Positions 1-10,763 of a DNA stretch of 64,000 nt are shown piece after piece. The notes below the pieces were generated by a model. The model made no database searches and was not told where the DNA came from. It was given only the letters and a program-made list of their open reading frames with translations. Every line of letters begins with the position of its first letter. The first letter of the stretch is position 1. The position numbers and the translations under genes were made by a program. Origin of the DNA: Ruegeria sp. AD91A (GTDB lineage Bacteria > Pseudomonadota > Alphaproteobacteria > Rhodobacterales > Rhodobacteraceae); the NCBI RefSeq assembly GCF_003443535.1, contig NZ_CP031946.1:3289001-3353000 (forward strand), written 5' to 3'.

Positions 1-2
1 CG

Positions 3-2711
<2,709 letters not shown>

Positions 2712-2716
2712 AATCG

Positions 2717-2746
2717 AAAACCCCGCCGGACTTCGGCGGGGTTTTT
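2717..2746 (+). terminator. Rho-independent terminator of gcvP
   Basis: A GC stem CCCCGCCG / CGGCGGGG (2721-2728 with 2734-2741) with a five-base loop, flanked by AAAA on the left and TTTTT on the right, begins six bases after the gcvP stop codon. A classical intrinsic terminator that separates gcvP from the serC transcription unit. Confidence 0.92.
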
Positions 2747-2824
2747 CGCCAATCGGAAACTCCTGTTCCGATCTGAGCCCTTTTTTGATGTCGTTTTCAC
2801 TCAACGAAGAGTCTTTTCCGCTTG

Positions 2825-2893
2825 CTGCGGGTGCGAAGGACCCATAGCCCTGTGCGTGGGACACCCCTCCCCAACGAGGGGCGTGTATCTGGA
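2825..2893 (+). ncRNA. Probable serC leader RNA
   Basis: The stretch just before the serC ribosome binding site can fold into consecutive hairpins: GGGT/ACCC near 2830-2843, and a stronger stem CCCCTC / GAGGGG with outer ACA/TGT pairing around 2861-2886. A conserved leader called the serC motif is known upstream of serC operons in alphaproteobacteria (Rfam family serC). Position and GC-rich hairpin form fit, but I matched it by context and not by covariance model. It would act as a cis-regulatory leader on serC-serA expression. Confidence 0.45.
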
Positions 2894-2905
2894 AGGGTAA
2901 TACAC

Positions 2906-4060
2906 ATGACGATCGAACAACCGGCGACGCGGCCGGCAAATCCGCGTTTTTCTTCGGGCCCCTGCGCCAAACCCCCCACATTTGATCTGACCAAACTGGC
3001 CGATGCCGCCCTGGGGCGTTCGCACCGTGCCGCTGTTGGCAAGGACAAGCTGAAGGCGGCCATTGAGGGCACGCGTGAGATCCTGGGCATTCCAGCTGAT
3101 TACAGGATTGGCATCGTCCCTGCGTCTGACACCGGCGCGGTCGAAATGGCGCTTTGGTCGTTGCTGGGCGAGCGCAAGGTCGAGATGCTGGCGTGGGAGA
3201 GCTTTGGGTCCGGTTGGGTCACCGATGTGGTCAAGCAGCTGAAAATCGATGCCGAGATAAAGACCGCCGACTACGGGCAGATCGTTGATCTGGCGTCTGT
3301 TGATTTCGCCAATGACGTGGTTTTCACATGGAACGGCACGACCTCGGGCGTGCGGGTGCCGAATGGCGACTGGATTGCGGATGACCGTCAGGGTCTGACG
3401 ATCTGCGATGCGACCTCGGCGGCCTTTGCGATGGACCTGCCCTGGGACAAGCTGGATGTGACCACGTTCAGCTGGCAGAAAGTGCTGGGTGGCGAAGCGG
3501 CCCACGGGATGCTGATCCTCAGCCCTCGTGCGGTGGAGCGGTTGGAAAGCTACACCCCCGCATGGCCGTTGCCCAAGATCTTCCGCCTGACCAAAGGTGG
3601 CAAACTGATCGACGGCATCTTTACCGGTGCGACGATCAATACGCCGTCGATGCTGGCGGTTGAGGATTATCTGTTCGCGCTGGATTGGGCGCGCTCGGTC
3701 GGTGGCCTGCAGGGCCTGATTGCCCGTGCGGATGCCAATGCCGGTGCGGTACATGCGTTCTGCGCGCAGAACGATTGGATCGCCAATCTGGCCGAGGATG
3801 CGGCAACACAGTCGAACACATCCGTCTGTCTGAAATTCACAGATGCCCGTATTCAGGACGGCGCAAGCTTTGCCAAGGCTGTGGCCAAACGGCTGGAAGC
3901 CGAGAATATCGCGCTGGATATCGGTGCCTATCGCGATGCGCCTGCGGGCTTGCGAATCTGGTGCGGCGGTACGGTCGAGACCTCGGATATCGAAGCGATG
4001 CTGCCTTGGCTGGCATGGGCCTTTGAGGCCGAAATCGCGGCGCAAACAGAAGCCGCCTGA
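2906..4060 (+). CDS. serC: Phosphoserine aminotransferase
   Basis: PLP enzyme that converts 3-phosphohydroxypyruvate to 3-phosphoserine, second step of serine synthesis. The start is the ATG at 2906, preceded by GGAAGGG at 2891-2897; the product begins [20 protein letters not shown], with the family's typical N-terminal SSGPCAKPP element. The 384 residues match the alphaproteobacterial SerC branch. The PLP lysine is in [13 protein letters not shown] in mid-protein. It is followed 64 bases later by serA, with only a hairpin between, so the two are probably co-transcribed. The open frame extends upstream to 2822, but that part overlaps the leader RNA and has no start signal. Confidence 0.96.
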   Translation: MTIEQPATRPANPRFSSGPCAKPPTFDLTKLADAALGRSHRAAVGKDKLKAAIEGTREILGIPADYRIGIVPASDTGAVEMALWSLLGERKVEMLAWESFGSGWVTDVVKQLKIDAEIKTADYGQIVDLASVDFANDVVFTWNGTTSGVRVPNGDWIADDRQGLTICDATSAAFAMDLPWDKLDVTTFSWQKVLGGEAAHGMLILSPRAVERLESYTPAWPLPKIFRLTKGGKLIDGIFTGATINTPSMLAVEDYLFALDWARSVGGLQGLIARADANAGAVHAFCAQNDWIANLAEDAATQSNTSVCLKFTDARIQDGASFAKAVAKRLEAENIALDIGAYRDAPAGLRIWCGGTVETSDIEAMLPWLAWAFEAEIAAQTEAA

Positions 4061-4076
4061 TCGCATCCCATCTTCA

Positions 4077-4095
4077 CCGGGCCGCATCGGCCCGG
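4077..4095 (+). other. Intercistronic hairpin serC-serA
   Basis: Perfect 8-bp stem CCGGGCCG / CGGCCCGG around a three-base loop, lying between the serC stop and the serA Shine-Dalgarno. No T-tract follows, so it is more likely an mRNA-stability or processing element than a terminator. Confidence 0.6.
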
Positions 4096-4124
4096 ACTTC
4101 TCATTACATTCAAGGACCACAGAC

Positions 4125-5720
4125 ATGGCTCCCAAAGTACTCGTTTCCGACAAACTCAGCGAAACCGCTGTTCAGATTTTCCGTGATCGCGGCATTGACG
4201 TGGATTTCATGCCCGATCTGGGCAAGGACAAGGACAAATTGGCCGAGGTGATCGGTCAATATGACGGTCTTGCCATCCGCTCGGCTACCAAGGTCACGCC
4301 GACCATTCTGGAAAAAGCCGACAAGCTGAAGGTGATCGGCCGCGCCGGAATCGGCACTGACAATATCGACAAGGAATCGGCGTCGAAAAAAGGTGTGATC
4401 GTGATGAACACGCCATTCGGCAACATGATCACCACCGCAGAACACGCGATTGCGATGATGTTCGCCGTGGCGCGGCAAATCCCCGAGGCCTCGACTTCGA
4501 CCCATGCGGGCAAGTGGGAAAAGTCCAAGTTCATGGGGATCGAGCTGACGAACAAAACGCTCGGTGTCATTGGTGCGGGTAACATCGGCGGCATCGTGTG
4601 CGAGCGCGCGCTTGGCCTGAAGATGAAAGTCATCGCCTATGATCCCTATCTGGGGGAAGAGAAAGCCGCCAAGATGGGCGTGGAAAAGGTTGAGCTGGAC
4701 GAGTTGCTGTCCCGCGCCGACTTCATCACCCTGCACGTGCCGCTGACGGATCAGACCCGTAGTATTCTGAGCCGCGAGAACCTCGCCAAAACCAAGAAGG
4801 GTGTGCGCATCATCAACTGCGCTCGTGGTGGTCTGGTAGATGAGGAGGCGTTGGCAGAGGCGCTGCAATCCGGTCACGTTGCGGGTGCCGCGTTTGACGT
4901 GTTCAGTGAAGAACCCGCCAAGGACAACCCCTTGTTCAACCTGCCCAACGTGGTCTGCACGCCACATCTTGGTGCGGCAACGACTGAAGCGCAGGAGAAT
5001 GTGGCGCTGCAAGTGGCCGAGCAGATCTCGAACTACCTGCTGACAGGTGCGGTCGAGAACGCTTTGAACATGCCCAGTGTGACGGCGGAAGAAGCCAAGG
5101 TGATGGGGCCGTGGATCAAGCTGGCCGGCCATCTCGGCAGCTTCATCGGCCAGATGACCGATGAGCCGGTCAAGGCGATCAATATCTTGTATGATGGTGT
5201 TGCTGCTGAAATGAACCTGGCGGCGTTGAACTGCGCCGTGGTCGCCGGGATCATGAAAAAGTTCAACCCCGAGGTGAACATGGTGTCGGCCCCGGTTGTC
5301 GCCAAAGAGCGCGGGATCAAGATCTCGACCACCAATCAGGACAAATCGGGTGCTTTCGAGGGCTATATCAAAGTCACCGTTGTGACCGACAAGCGCGAGC
5401 GTTCCATCGGTGGCACCGTGTTCAGTGACGGCAAACCTCGTTTCATCCAGATCAAGGGCATCAATATCGACGCTGAGGTCGGCGCCCATATGCTGTACAC
5501 CACCAACGAAGACGTGCCGGGCATCATCGGTGCTCTGGGGCGGACAATGGGTGAGAACAACGTCAACATCGCGAACTTTACCCTGGGTCGATCCGAGGCC
5601 GGCGGAGAAGCGATTGCGTTGCTTTATGTTGACGAACCGGTTCCGGCTGAGGCACGCGCCAAGCTGGCGGAAACGGGTCTGTTCACACAGATCAAGCCGT
5701 TGGAGTTTGATGTCACCTGA
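4125..5720 (+). CDS. serA: D-3-phosphoglycerate dehydrogenase
   Basis: NAD-dependent first enzyme of the phosphorylated serine pathway. The 531-residue length is the long SerA form: substrate-binding domain, NAD domain with the VIGAGNIGG glycine motif (about residues 146-154), an intervening allosteric (ASB) domain, and a C-terminal ACT domain (VPGIIGALGRTMGENNVNIA, about residues 464-483) that usually gives serine feedback. The catalytic H of TPHLGAATTEA is present. ATG at 4125 follows AAGGA at 4111-4115. An open frame upstream of 4125 overlaps serC and is not used. A terminator follows at 5750. Confidence 0.97.
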   Translation: MAPKVLVSDKLSETAVQIFRDRGIDVDFMPDLGKDKDKLAEVIGQYDGLAIRSATKVTPTILEKADKLKVIGRAGIGTDNIDKESASKKGVIVMNTPFGNMITTAEHAIAMMFAVARQIPEASTSTHAGKWEKSKFMGIELTNKTLGVIGAGNIGGIVCERALGLKMKVIAYDPYLGEEKAAKMGVEKVELDELLSRADFITLHVPLTDQTRSILSRENLAKTKKGVRIINCARGGLVDEEALAEALQSGHVAGAAFDVFSEEPAKDNPLFNLPNVVCTPHLGAATTEAQENVALQVAEQISNYLLTGAVENALNMPSVTAEEAKVMGPWIKLAGHLGSFIGQMTDEPVKAINILYDGVAAEMNLAALNCAVVAGIMKKFNPEVNMVSAPVVAKERGIKISTTNQDKSGAFEGYIKVTVVTDKRERSIGGTVFSDGKPRFIQIKGINIDAEVGAHMLYTTNEDVPGIIGALGRTMGENNVNIANFTLGRSEAGGEAIALLYVDEPVPAEARAKLAETGLFTQIKPLEFDVT

Positions 5721-5749
5721 CGTGGCCTGTAGAGTTTGAGAAACAGTTC

Positions 5750-5787
5750 AGGACCCGGTTGACCGAAGGCCCGGGTCCTTTGTTTTC
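5750..5787 (+). terminator. Terminator after serA
   Basis: Stem AGGACCCGG / CCGGGTCCT (5750-5758 with 5771-5779) followed by TTGTTTTC. Good intrinsic terminator closing the serC-serA unit before the phosphatase gene. Confidence 0.88.
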
Positions 5788-5839
5788 TCAGGCTGCAATC
5801 TGCGGCACAAGCAAGCTGAACCTTACCGTCGGAGGATCT

Positions 5840-6568
5840 ATGACACAGCCTATCTACGTTGTTGGTGATCTGCACGGGCAGGTGGCCGAGCTGGAGCGCG
5901 CGCTGTCTCTGATCCAGGGCGATGGCGGCCCGGATGCCCAGATCGTGTTTCTGGGTGATTACGTGGATCGCGGCCCCGACAGCCGCGGGCTGATCGAGCG
6001 CCTGATTGCCGGGCGCGATTCGGGCCTGAACTGGATCACTCTGCTGGGCAACCATGATCGCATGTTCGCCTGGTTCATGGAGGGCACGCCACGTCACGAT
6101 CCGCATTTGCTTGTCGGGTATCATTGGCTGCATGAAAGGCTGGGCGGGGTCGAGACCCTGCGCAGTTATGGCGTGGAATTCGAAGGCCAGATCCGTCTGG
6201 AAGATCTGCATCAGATGGCGCAGGCGGCGGTGCCGAAATCGCACCTTACCTTTCTGCGCGATCTGGTTCTGATGCATCAGACGCCCGGGCTAGCCTTTGT
6301 TCATGCAGGCATTCGTCCGGGCGTGCCGCTCAAAGAGCAGCGCGCCAACGATCTGGTCTGGATCAGGCAGGATTTCCATGCCCATCCGGGCCCGCATCCC
6401 AAGCTGATCGTGCATGGTCATACTCCGGTGGATCGGGCAACGCATTATGGAAATCGCGTCAATCTGGACACAGGTGCCGGATACGGACGCCCGGTGGGTG
6501 TTGCGGTGTTCGAAGGGCAGTCCTGCTGGGAATTGACCGATCAGGGCCGTTTAGCGTTGACCCACTAA
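5840..6568 (+). CDS. PPP-family metallophosphatase (serine/threonine phosphatase-like)
   Basis: 242-residue calcineurin-like phosphoesterase. All metal-site motifs of the PPP family are present: GDLHGQ (about residue 8), GDYVDRGP (about 43), GNHDR (about 77), and later VHAGIRPG and HGHTP. Bacterial members (PrpA/Pph-like, or ApaH relatives that split Ap4A) remove phosphate from proteins or small molecules; the sequence alone does not tell which. ATG at 5840 has a strong GGAGG at 5831. It sits between serA and serB on the same strand, separated from serA by a terminator and 35 bases from serB, so it may share a transcript with serB. Confidence 0.88.
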   Translation: MTQPIYVVGDLHGQVAELERALSLIQGDGGPDAQIVFLGDYVDRGPDSRGLIERLIAGRDSGLNWITLLGNHDRMFAWFMEGTPRHDPHLLVGYHWLHERLGGVETLRSYGVEFEGQIRLEDLHQMAQAAVPKSHLTFLRDLVLMHQTPGLAFVHAGIRPGVPLKEQRANDLVWIRQDFHAHPGPHPKLIVHGHTPVDRATHYGNRVNLDTGAGYGRPVGVAVFEGQSCWELTDQGRLALTH

Positions 6569-6603
6569 GTCACCCCGTTCGGGTAGGACACTGGAGATTG
6601 AAT

Positions 6604-7482
6604 ATGTATGTCGCCACTTTGCTGACCAATCCGGCAGCGCCGTCGCTGGACAGCGCATTGACTGAGTCCTTGCGTAATGCGTGGGGTGGTGGAGAGGCCC
6701 TCTGGCTCAACCCGGATGAGGCGGCAGAGTTTGAGTTGAACGCCATCCCCGACAATCGGTGGGACGTTTGGGCAGACCTGCAAGGGATGGGAGTGGATCT
6801 GGTTGTGCAACCCGCGCAAGGACGGCGCAAACAGATGCTGCTGGCCGACATGGACAGCACGATGATCCAGCAGGAATGCATCGACGAATTGGCGGATGAG
6901 GCCGGCGTCGGCGACCGGGTCAAGGACATAACGGCTCGCGCCATGAACGGAGAGCTTGATTTCGAAGGTGCCCTGATCGAGCGGGTTGGTTTGCTGAAGC
7001 ATTTGGATGAAAGCGTCATCGGCAAAGTTCTGCGGGAACGGATCACTCTGATGCCCGGAGGCAGGGAATTGCTGGCGACGATGCGGGCCAACGGGGCCTA
7101 TACAGCATTGGTATCCGGTGGCTTTACGGCCTTTACCGCGCGGGTGGCAGAGCTTTTGGGATTCGATGAAAACCGCGCCAACACTTTGCTGGCTGAAGAT
7201 GGCAAGCTGACCGGAGACGTCGCGCGTCCTATTTTGGGGCGTCAGGCCAAGATCGAAGCGCTCGAGCAGATTACGGCGCGGCTTGGCCTGTCTGAAAGTG
7301 ACGCGATCGCCGTGGGTGACGGGGCCAACGACCTTGGAATGCTTGGTCGGGCCGGAACCGGGGTTGCCCTTCATGCCAAGCCGTCGGTGGCCGCGAAATG
7401 CGACGTGCGGGTGAATCACGGCGACCTGACGGCGCTGCTTTACCTGCAAGGCTATTGCCGCGCCGATTTTGTAGGCGGCTGA
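6604..7482 (+). CDS. serB: Phosphoserine phosphatase
   Basis: HAD-superfamily enzyme hydrolysing phosphoserine to serine, last step of the pathway encoded by serC and serA just upstream. Motif I is DMDSTMIQQEC (nucleophile Asp about residue 82), motif II is SGG(F/T), motif III lysine is in LGRQAKIEAL, and motif IV is VGDGANDLGML. 292 residues, including the N-terminal extension usual for proteobacterial SerB. The ATG at 6604 is chosen because GGAG at 6593-6596 is well spaced; an in-frame TTG at 6598 is too close to it. Confidence 0.96.
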   Translation: MYVATLLTNPAAPSLDSALTESLRNAWGGGEALWLNPDEAAEFELNAIPDNRWDVWADLQGMGVDLVVQPAQGRRKQMLLADMDSTMIQQECIDELADEAGVGDRVKDITARAMNGELDFEGALIERVGLLKHLDESVIGKVLRERITLMPGGRELLATMRANGAYTALVSGGFTAFTARVAELLGFDENRANTLLAEDGKLTGDVARPILGRQAKIEALEQITARLGLSESDAIAVGDGANDLGMLGRAGTGVALHAKPSVAAKCDVRVNHGDLTALLYLQGYCRADFVGG

Positions 7483-7497
7483 TCAGGACTATCTTTT

Positions 7498-7517
7498 ATT
7501 TAACATGTGTGTTAAAT
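7498..7517. promoter_or_regulatory. Palindromic operator at the ArsR gene start
   Basis: Perfect inverted repeat ATTTAACA-TGTG-TGTTAAAT, ending one base before the ATG of the ArsR-family gene. AT-rich palindromes of this shape, overlapping the promoter, are typical ArsR/SmtB-family operators, so autoregulation is the natural reading. There is no room for a Shine-Dalgarno between the palindrome and the ATG. Confidence 0.75.
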
Positions 7518-7518
7518 A

Positions 7519-7854
7519 ATGGATATGAGCACACTTCTGACCACGTTTTCCGCTTTGTCCGATGCCACCCGATTCTCGATTGTCGAGCAATTGATGGAGC
7601 AGGGCGAGCTGCCTGCCGGTGATCTGATCGAAGGGCGCGGCATGTCCGGCGCCGCGATTTCACGCCACCTCAAGGTGCTGCGCGAAGCCGGGTTGGTGCA
7701 GCAGCGTGTGCAAGGCACACAACGCATGTATTCCATCCGATCCGAAGGATTGCGGGCGATTGCCGACTGGACGATTTCCAAGCGGCAATTCTGGGAAGGT
7801 AGCCTCGACCGTCTGAGTGATATTATCGAAAGGGAGAATTCATGGCCGACCTGA
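7519..7854 (+). CDS. ArsR-family transcriptional regulator
   Basis: 111-residue winged-helix repressor. The ArsR pattern is clear: LSDATRFSIVEQLM helix, then AISRHLKVLREAGLVQQ recognition helix, then wing GTQRMYSI. No metal-binding cysteine pair is visible, so this is the non-metal subgroup often paired with SRPBCC proteins. The downstream SRPBCC gene starts inside its 3' end (13-base overlap), a very common ArsR-AHSA1 pairing. The start codon is ATG at 7519 or the in-frame ATG at 7525; neither has a Shine-Dalgarno, because the operator fills the space, so a leaderless message is possible. Confidence 0.92.
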   Translation: MDMSTLLTTFSALSDATRFSIVEQLMEQGELPAGDLIEGRGMSGAAISRHLKVLREAGLVQQRVQGTQRMYSIRSEGLRAIADWTISKRQFWEGSLDRLSDIIERENSWPT

Positions 7855-8270
7855 AACTGGAGCGGGAATTCCCCGTCAGTCCCGAAGAACTGTTTGCATG
7901 GATCAGCGATGGTGCCAAGCTGTTGCAATGGTGGGGGCCCGAAGGGATGCACGTGCCGGAACACAACCTGGATTTCTCACGCACCGGCCCTTGGTATTCG
8001 GTGATGGAGAATGGCGAGGGCCAGCGATACAAGGTCTCGGGCCACGTGACACATGTCGACCCGCCGAAGTCGGTGGGTTTTACATGGGGTTGGCATGACG
8101 ATCAGGATCAACGCGGTGCCGAAAGCCATGTGACCCTTTCCGTTGCTGCGACCGAAAGCGGTGCCCACCTTGTGCTGGACCACCGCGAATTGGCCGATGC
8201 CGAAGCAGCCGCGAACCACAATCAGGGTTGGACGTCTTCGCTGCGCAAACTCGAAGCACTTTGCAAATAG
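7842..8270 (+). CDS. SRPBCC (AHSA1-like) domain protein
   Basis: 142-residue START/Bet v1-like fold protein of the Activator-of-Hsp90-ATPase-1 C-terminal family. Typical features are the opening LEREFPVSPEELFAWI, the WWGPEGM motif and the closing NQGWTSSLRKLEALCK. These small cavity proteins probably bind hydrophobic ligands; the true function is unknown. ATG at 7842 follows AGGGAG at 7831-7836, and translation is likely coupled to the ArsR gene it overlaps. With ArsR and the YCII gene 22 bases downstream, it forms a three-gene unit. Confidence 0.88.
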   Translation: MADLKLEREFPVSPEELFAWISDGAKLLQWWGPEGMHVPEHNLDFSRTGPWYSVMENGEGQRYKVSGHVTHVDPPKSVGFTWGWHDDQDQRGAESHVTLSVAATESGAHLVLDHRELADAEAAANHNQGWTSSLRKLEALCK

Positions 8271-8292
8271 GATTTCATCAGGGAGGAACGAT

Positions 8293-8613
8293 ATGCCCCA
8301 GTTTTTGTTTGTCTATCATGGGGGGCACACCCCGACCGACCCCGCCGAGATCGAGGCGACCATGGCCGCTTGGGGGGCTTGGTTTCAAAATATGGGCGAA
8401 GCCCTCGTTATCCCCGGCAACCCGGTTGGGCAGTCTCACACTGTCAGCAGCAACGGAGTGGTCGATAACGGCGGCGCGAACCCGGCCTCGGGCTTCACTG
8501 TGATCAAGGCTGACAGTATCGACGCTGCGACCGAGATGGCCAAAGGCTGCCCGATGGTCGCCAACGGGACAGGCTCGGTTGAAGTGGCCGAAATCCACGA
8601 AATCGAGATGTAA
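8293..8613 (+). CDS. YCII-family protein
   Basis: 106-residue YCII/DGPF-type protein (MPQFLFVYHGG start, and the region around SGFTVIKADSIDAATEMAKGCP). The family has a ferredoxin-like fold; proposed roles include small-molecule turnover, but most members are uncharacterised. Shine-Dalgarno GGGAGGA at 8281-8287 sets ATG at 8293. It is the last gene of the ArsR-SRPBCC-YCII unit and converges with the asparaginase gene five bases away. Confidence 0.85.
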   Translation: MPQFLFVYHGGHTPTDPAEIEATMAAWGAWFQNMGEALVIPGNPVGQSHTVSSNGVVDNGGANPASGFTVIKADSIDAATEMAKGCPMVANGTGSVEVAEIHEIEM

Positions 8614-8618
8614 GGGCC

Positions 8619-9617
8619 TTAGTCAGGGAAACCCGTTGCTGGTTTGATCACGCCGCATTCCAGCCCGCGACGGCTGTATTGCGTGGCGTTCATGAATCTG
8701 CGGGTGGCCGGGTGATCGGCCTCCAGCACGCCAAGGCTTACCAGTATCGCGGCGATCGCACATTCACTGGCGCGGGTGGTGCCATCGGTGATCTTCAGCG
8801 CAACGCCCATGCGTTTTTCCGGGACGATGGCAACGAACACGGCCTCGGCCCCGGTCTTGATGGCAACACGTCCGTTCATCGCGCGCATCAGCTCGGTGCA
8901 GGCCCGGGTCTCACCGGCAACAAGTTCCGGGTGTTTGACCATGGCCCCAACCAGCTGAGCTGCCGCGTCGCTGGAGCGATCAGACCTATCCGAAGCGCTG
9001 GCAAACCATGCCATCGACCGCGCCAGGCCGACGAGCGATGTGGCGAAATTCGGGGCCGAACAGCCATCGATGCCGTATGCCGGGCTGGTCTCGCCCGTCG
9101 TTTCTTCGATGGCAGACAGACAAGCCTGTTGTACCGGGTGATCAATCTCAAGATACTCCGGCCCTGCGCCCATGTGCTGGCCCAGAGTCAGAAAGCCGCA
9201 ATGCTTGCCGGAACAATTGTTGTGGATCTGGCAAGGCGTATCGTCGGCCAGGATCAGCCGGTCGCGCGCGGCTGTGTCAGCGGGCTCTTGTGGGCCGCAC
9301 CGCAGATCGTGCTCGTTTAACCCCAGATGGTCCAGCCACGCCGTCACGCGACCCGTGTGGATCGCTGCCCCATTGTGCGAGGCGCAGGCCAACGCCAGGT
9401 GTTCGCTGGTCAGCCCGTATTTCGCCGCCGCCCCTGATGTGACCAACGGAAGCGCTTGAATCATCTTGGCGGATGACCGCGGGTATATGATGGATTGTGG
9501 GTCGCCCCAACTGCGCACGATCTGACCCGTGTCATCGCAAATCACCGCATGACCCAGATGAAGACTTTCCAGCAGCGCGCCGCGCCAGAGTTCTGTCATG
9601 GGTATGGGCTGCGTCAT
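8619..9617 (-). CDS. L-asparaginase, Rhizobium-type class (asparaginase II family)
   Basis: 332-residue member of the family (Pfam Asparaginase_II) typified by the Rhizobium etli inducible asparaginase, unrelated to the E. coli enzymes. The residues recognised as functional there are visible: S48-x-x-K51 in RSSAKM, S80 in ASHNG, C135 and K138 in NNCSGKH, and C186 in DGCSAP, the last two cysteines and lysine being the zinc site in the R. etli enzyme. It would hydrolyse asparagine to aspartate and ammonia in the cytoplasm. ATG at 9617 has GGAGG on the minus strand six bases before. No obvious partner gene adjoins it. Confidence 0.88.
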   Translation of the reverse strand: MTQPIPMTELWRGALLESLHLGHAVICDDTGQIVRSWGDPQSIIYPRSSAKMIQALPLVTSGAAAKYGLTSEHLALACASHNGAAIHTGRVTAWLDHLGLNEHDLRCGPQEPADTAARDRLILADDTPCQIHNNCSGKHCGFLTLGQHMGAGPEYLEIDHPVQQACLSAIEETTGETSPAYGIDGCSAPNFATSLVGLARSMAWFASASDRSDRSSDAAAQLVGAMVKHPELVAGETRACTELMRAMNGRVAIKTGAEAVFVAIVPEKRMGVALKITDGTTRASECAIAAILVSLGVLEADHPATRRFMNATQYSRRGLECGVIKPATGFPD

Positions 9618-9796
9618 CTGGACCTCCGAAATTTATGCGCAAAATTCTGCCAATCGCCCTTTCGCCTGTGGCGAAACCTGCGTTAGTGTGTGTATGTCGG
9701 CAATCATCGGAAGACGCAAACGAATAGACGAACCGGCAGGGTTCGCAGACGTGTCCGATGGGTATGAGGTAAGGGTCGAGCTAGGAGGCTGGACAA

Positions 9797-10333
9797 ATGG
9801 GATCAAAGCTCGTTCGTACGATTGCGGGCCTGTGTGTGGCAGGCATCGCCGCGACTTCTGCAATCGCCCAACAGGCGACAAGCACAAACCGTGTTGCTGC
9901 AAAAACGGATTGGAGCGTTTTTGTCGAAGACGATCCCACCGAATGCTGGAGCGTCTCGGCACCCAAGGAAACCGTGAACACCCGTGGTGGACGCGTGGTT
10001 TCTGTACGGCGCAGCGATATCCTGCTGTTTGTGTTCTATCGTCCGAATGCCGAGGTAAAAGGCCAATTGACCTTTACTGGCGGCTATCCGTTTGCTGCGG
10101 GTTCGACGGTTAACCTGAATGTCGACGGCACCGAGTTCGAACTGTTCACGGAAGGCGAATGGGCCTGGGCCGCATCGGATGCGGATGATGCCAAGATCAT
10201 CACCGCCCTGAAACGCGGAACCGAGGCTGTTCTGACCGCCCGGTCCGAGCGCGGGACGCAGACGAAAGACACCTTCTCGCTGCTGGGCTTTACCGCTGCG
10301 ATAGAAGACGCTGAGAAGCGCTGCACCAACTGA
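9797..10333 (+). CDS. Invasion-associated locus B (IalB) family secreted protein
   Basis: 178 residues with a clean Sec signal peptide (about residues 1-24, ending AIAQ). The body carries the IalB pattern: W-S-V-F near the mature N terminus, a single Cys (ECWSVSAPKE), and FTGGYPFAAGSTVNLNVDG and FSLLGFTAAIEDAEKRC near the end, where a second Cys may pair with the first. IalB proteins are periplasmic or surface proteins of unknown chemistry, abundant in free-living alphaproteobacteria and named from Bartonella. AGGAGG at 9783-9788 supports ATG at 9797. Terminator follows at 10360. Confidence 0.82.
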   Translation: MGSKLVRTIAGLCVAGIAATSAIAQQATSTNRVAAKTDWSVFVEDDPTECWSVSAPKETVNTRGGRVVSVRRSDILLFVFYRPNAEVKGQLTFTGGYPFAAGSTVNLNVDGTEFELFTEGEWAWAASDADDAKIITALKRGTEAVLTARSERGTQTKDTFSLLGFTAAIEDAEKRCTN

Positions 10334-10359
10334 TCTCAGTGTGCCGATTGTTCAAATGG

Positions 10360-10383
10360 CCCCGCTTGGTCGCGGGGATTTTG
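10360..10383 (+). terminator. Terminator after the IalB-family gene
   Basis: Stem CCCCGC / GCGGGG (10360-10365 with 10372-10377), loop TTGGTC, then ATTTTG. Short but well-formed intrinsic terminator 27 bases after the stop codon. Confidence 0.75.
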
Positions 10384-10475
10384 ACGTTTGGTCATCTGCC
10401 ATTTTTGATCCGTATCAAGGTTTCGCATCCGGCAACGTGAACTAAGTGGTTCAGCCATTGAGAGAGGACATCGTG

Positions 10476-10646
10476 ATGAAACAGAAAACTTGGATCGCTC
10501 TGGTTCTGGCCGCATCCGTCGCAGCACTGAGCGCTTGCGAGAAGACCGCGGATTCCTATCCGATATCGGGCGAGCAATGTGGCCCGGAAGATCCGGTTCA
10601 GACCCTGGACGCCAATGATTGCTACACACCGCCGCCGGTAAACTGA
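10476..10646 (+). CDS. Small lipoprotein
   Basis: 56-residue protein: MKQK charge cluster, hydrophobic stretch, and lipobox LSAC with the acylated Cys at about residue 21, so only some 36 residues remain after processing. The mature part has two more cysteines (EQCGPED, NDCYTPP) and a proline-rich end. Shine-Dalgarno AGAGAGGA at 10461-10468 fits ATG at 10476. No function can be assigned; it stands alone between terminators, suggesting its own promoter. Confidence 0.75.
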   Translation: MKQKTWIALVLAASVAALSACEKTADSYPISGEQCGPEDPVQTLDANDCYTPPPVN

Positions 10647-10653
10647 TCAAAAA

Positions 10654-10680
10654 GGCCCGGCATGTACATCGTGCCGGGCC
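10654..10680 (+). terminator. Hairpin after the lipoprotein gene
   Basis: Perfect 9-bp stem GGCCCGGCA / TGCCGGGCC with a nine-base loop, eight bases after the stop codon and preceded by a run of A. No good T-tract follows, so termination strength is uncertain. Confidence 0.6.
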
Positions 10681-10763
10681 ACTCAGCTTAGGAAACCTTT
10701 TGATCTTTGCGCAGGTTCCTATATAGAGGCGCATCCCAAGCCCGATTCCTTTGAGATACGCCA

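Noticed and set aside
2801..5489. Long minus-strand frames opposite serC and serA
   Set aside because: High-GC shadows of well-identified genes; their translations match no family and have no start signals.
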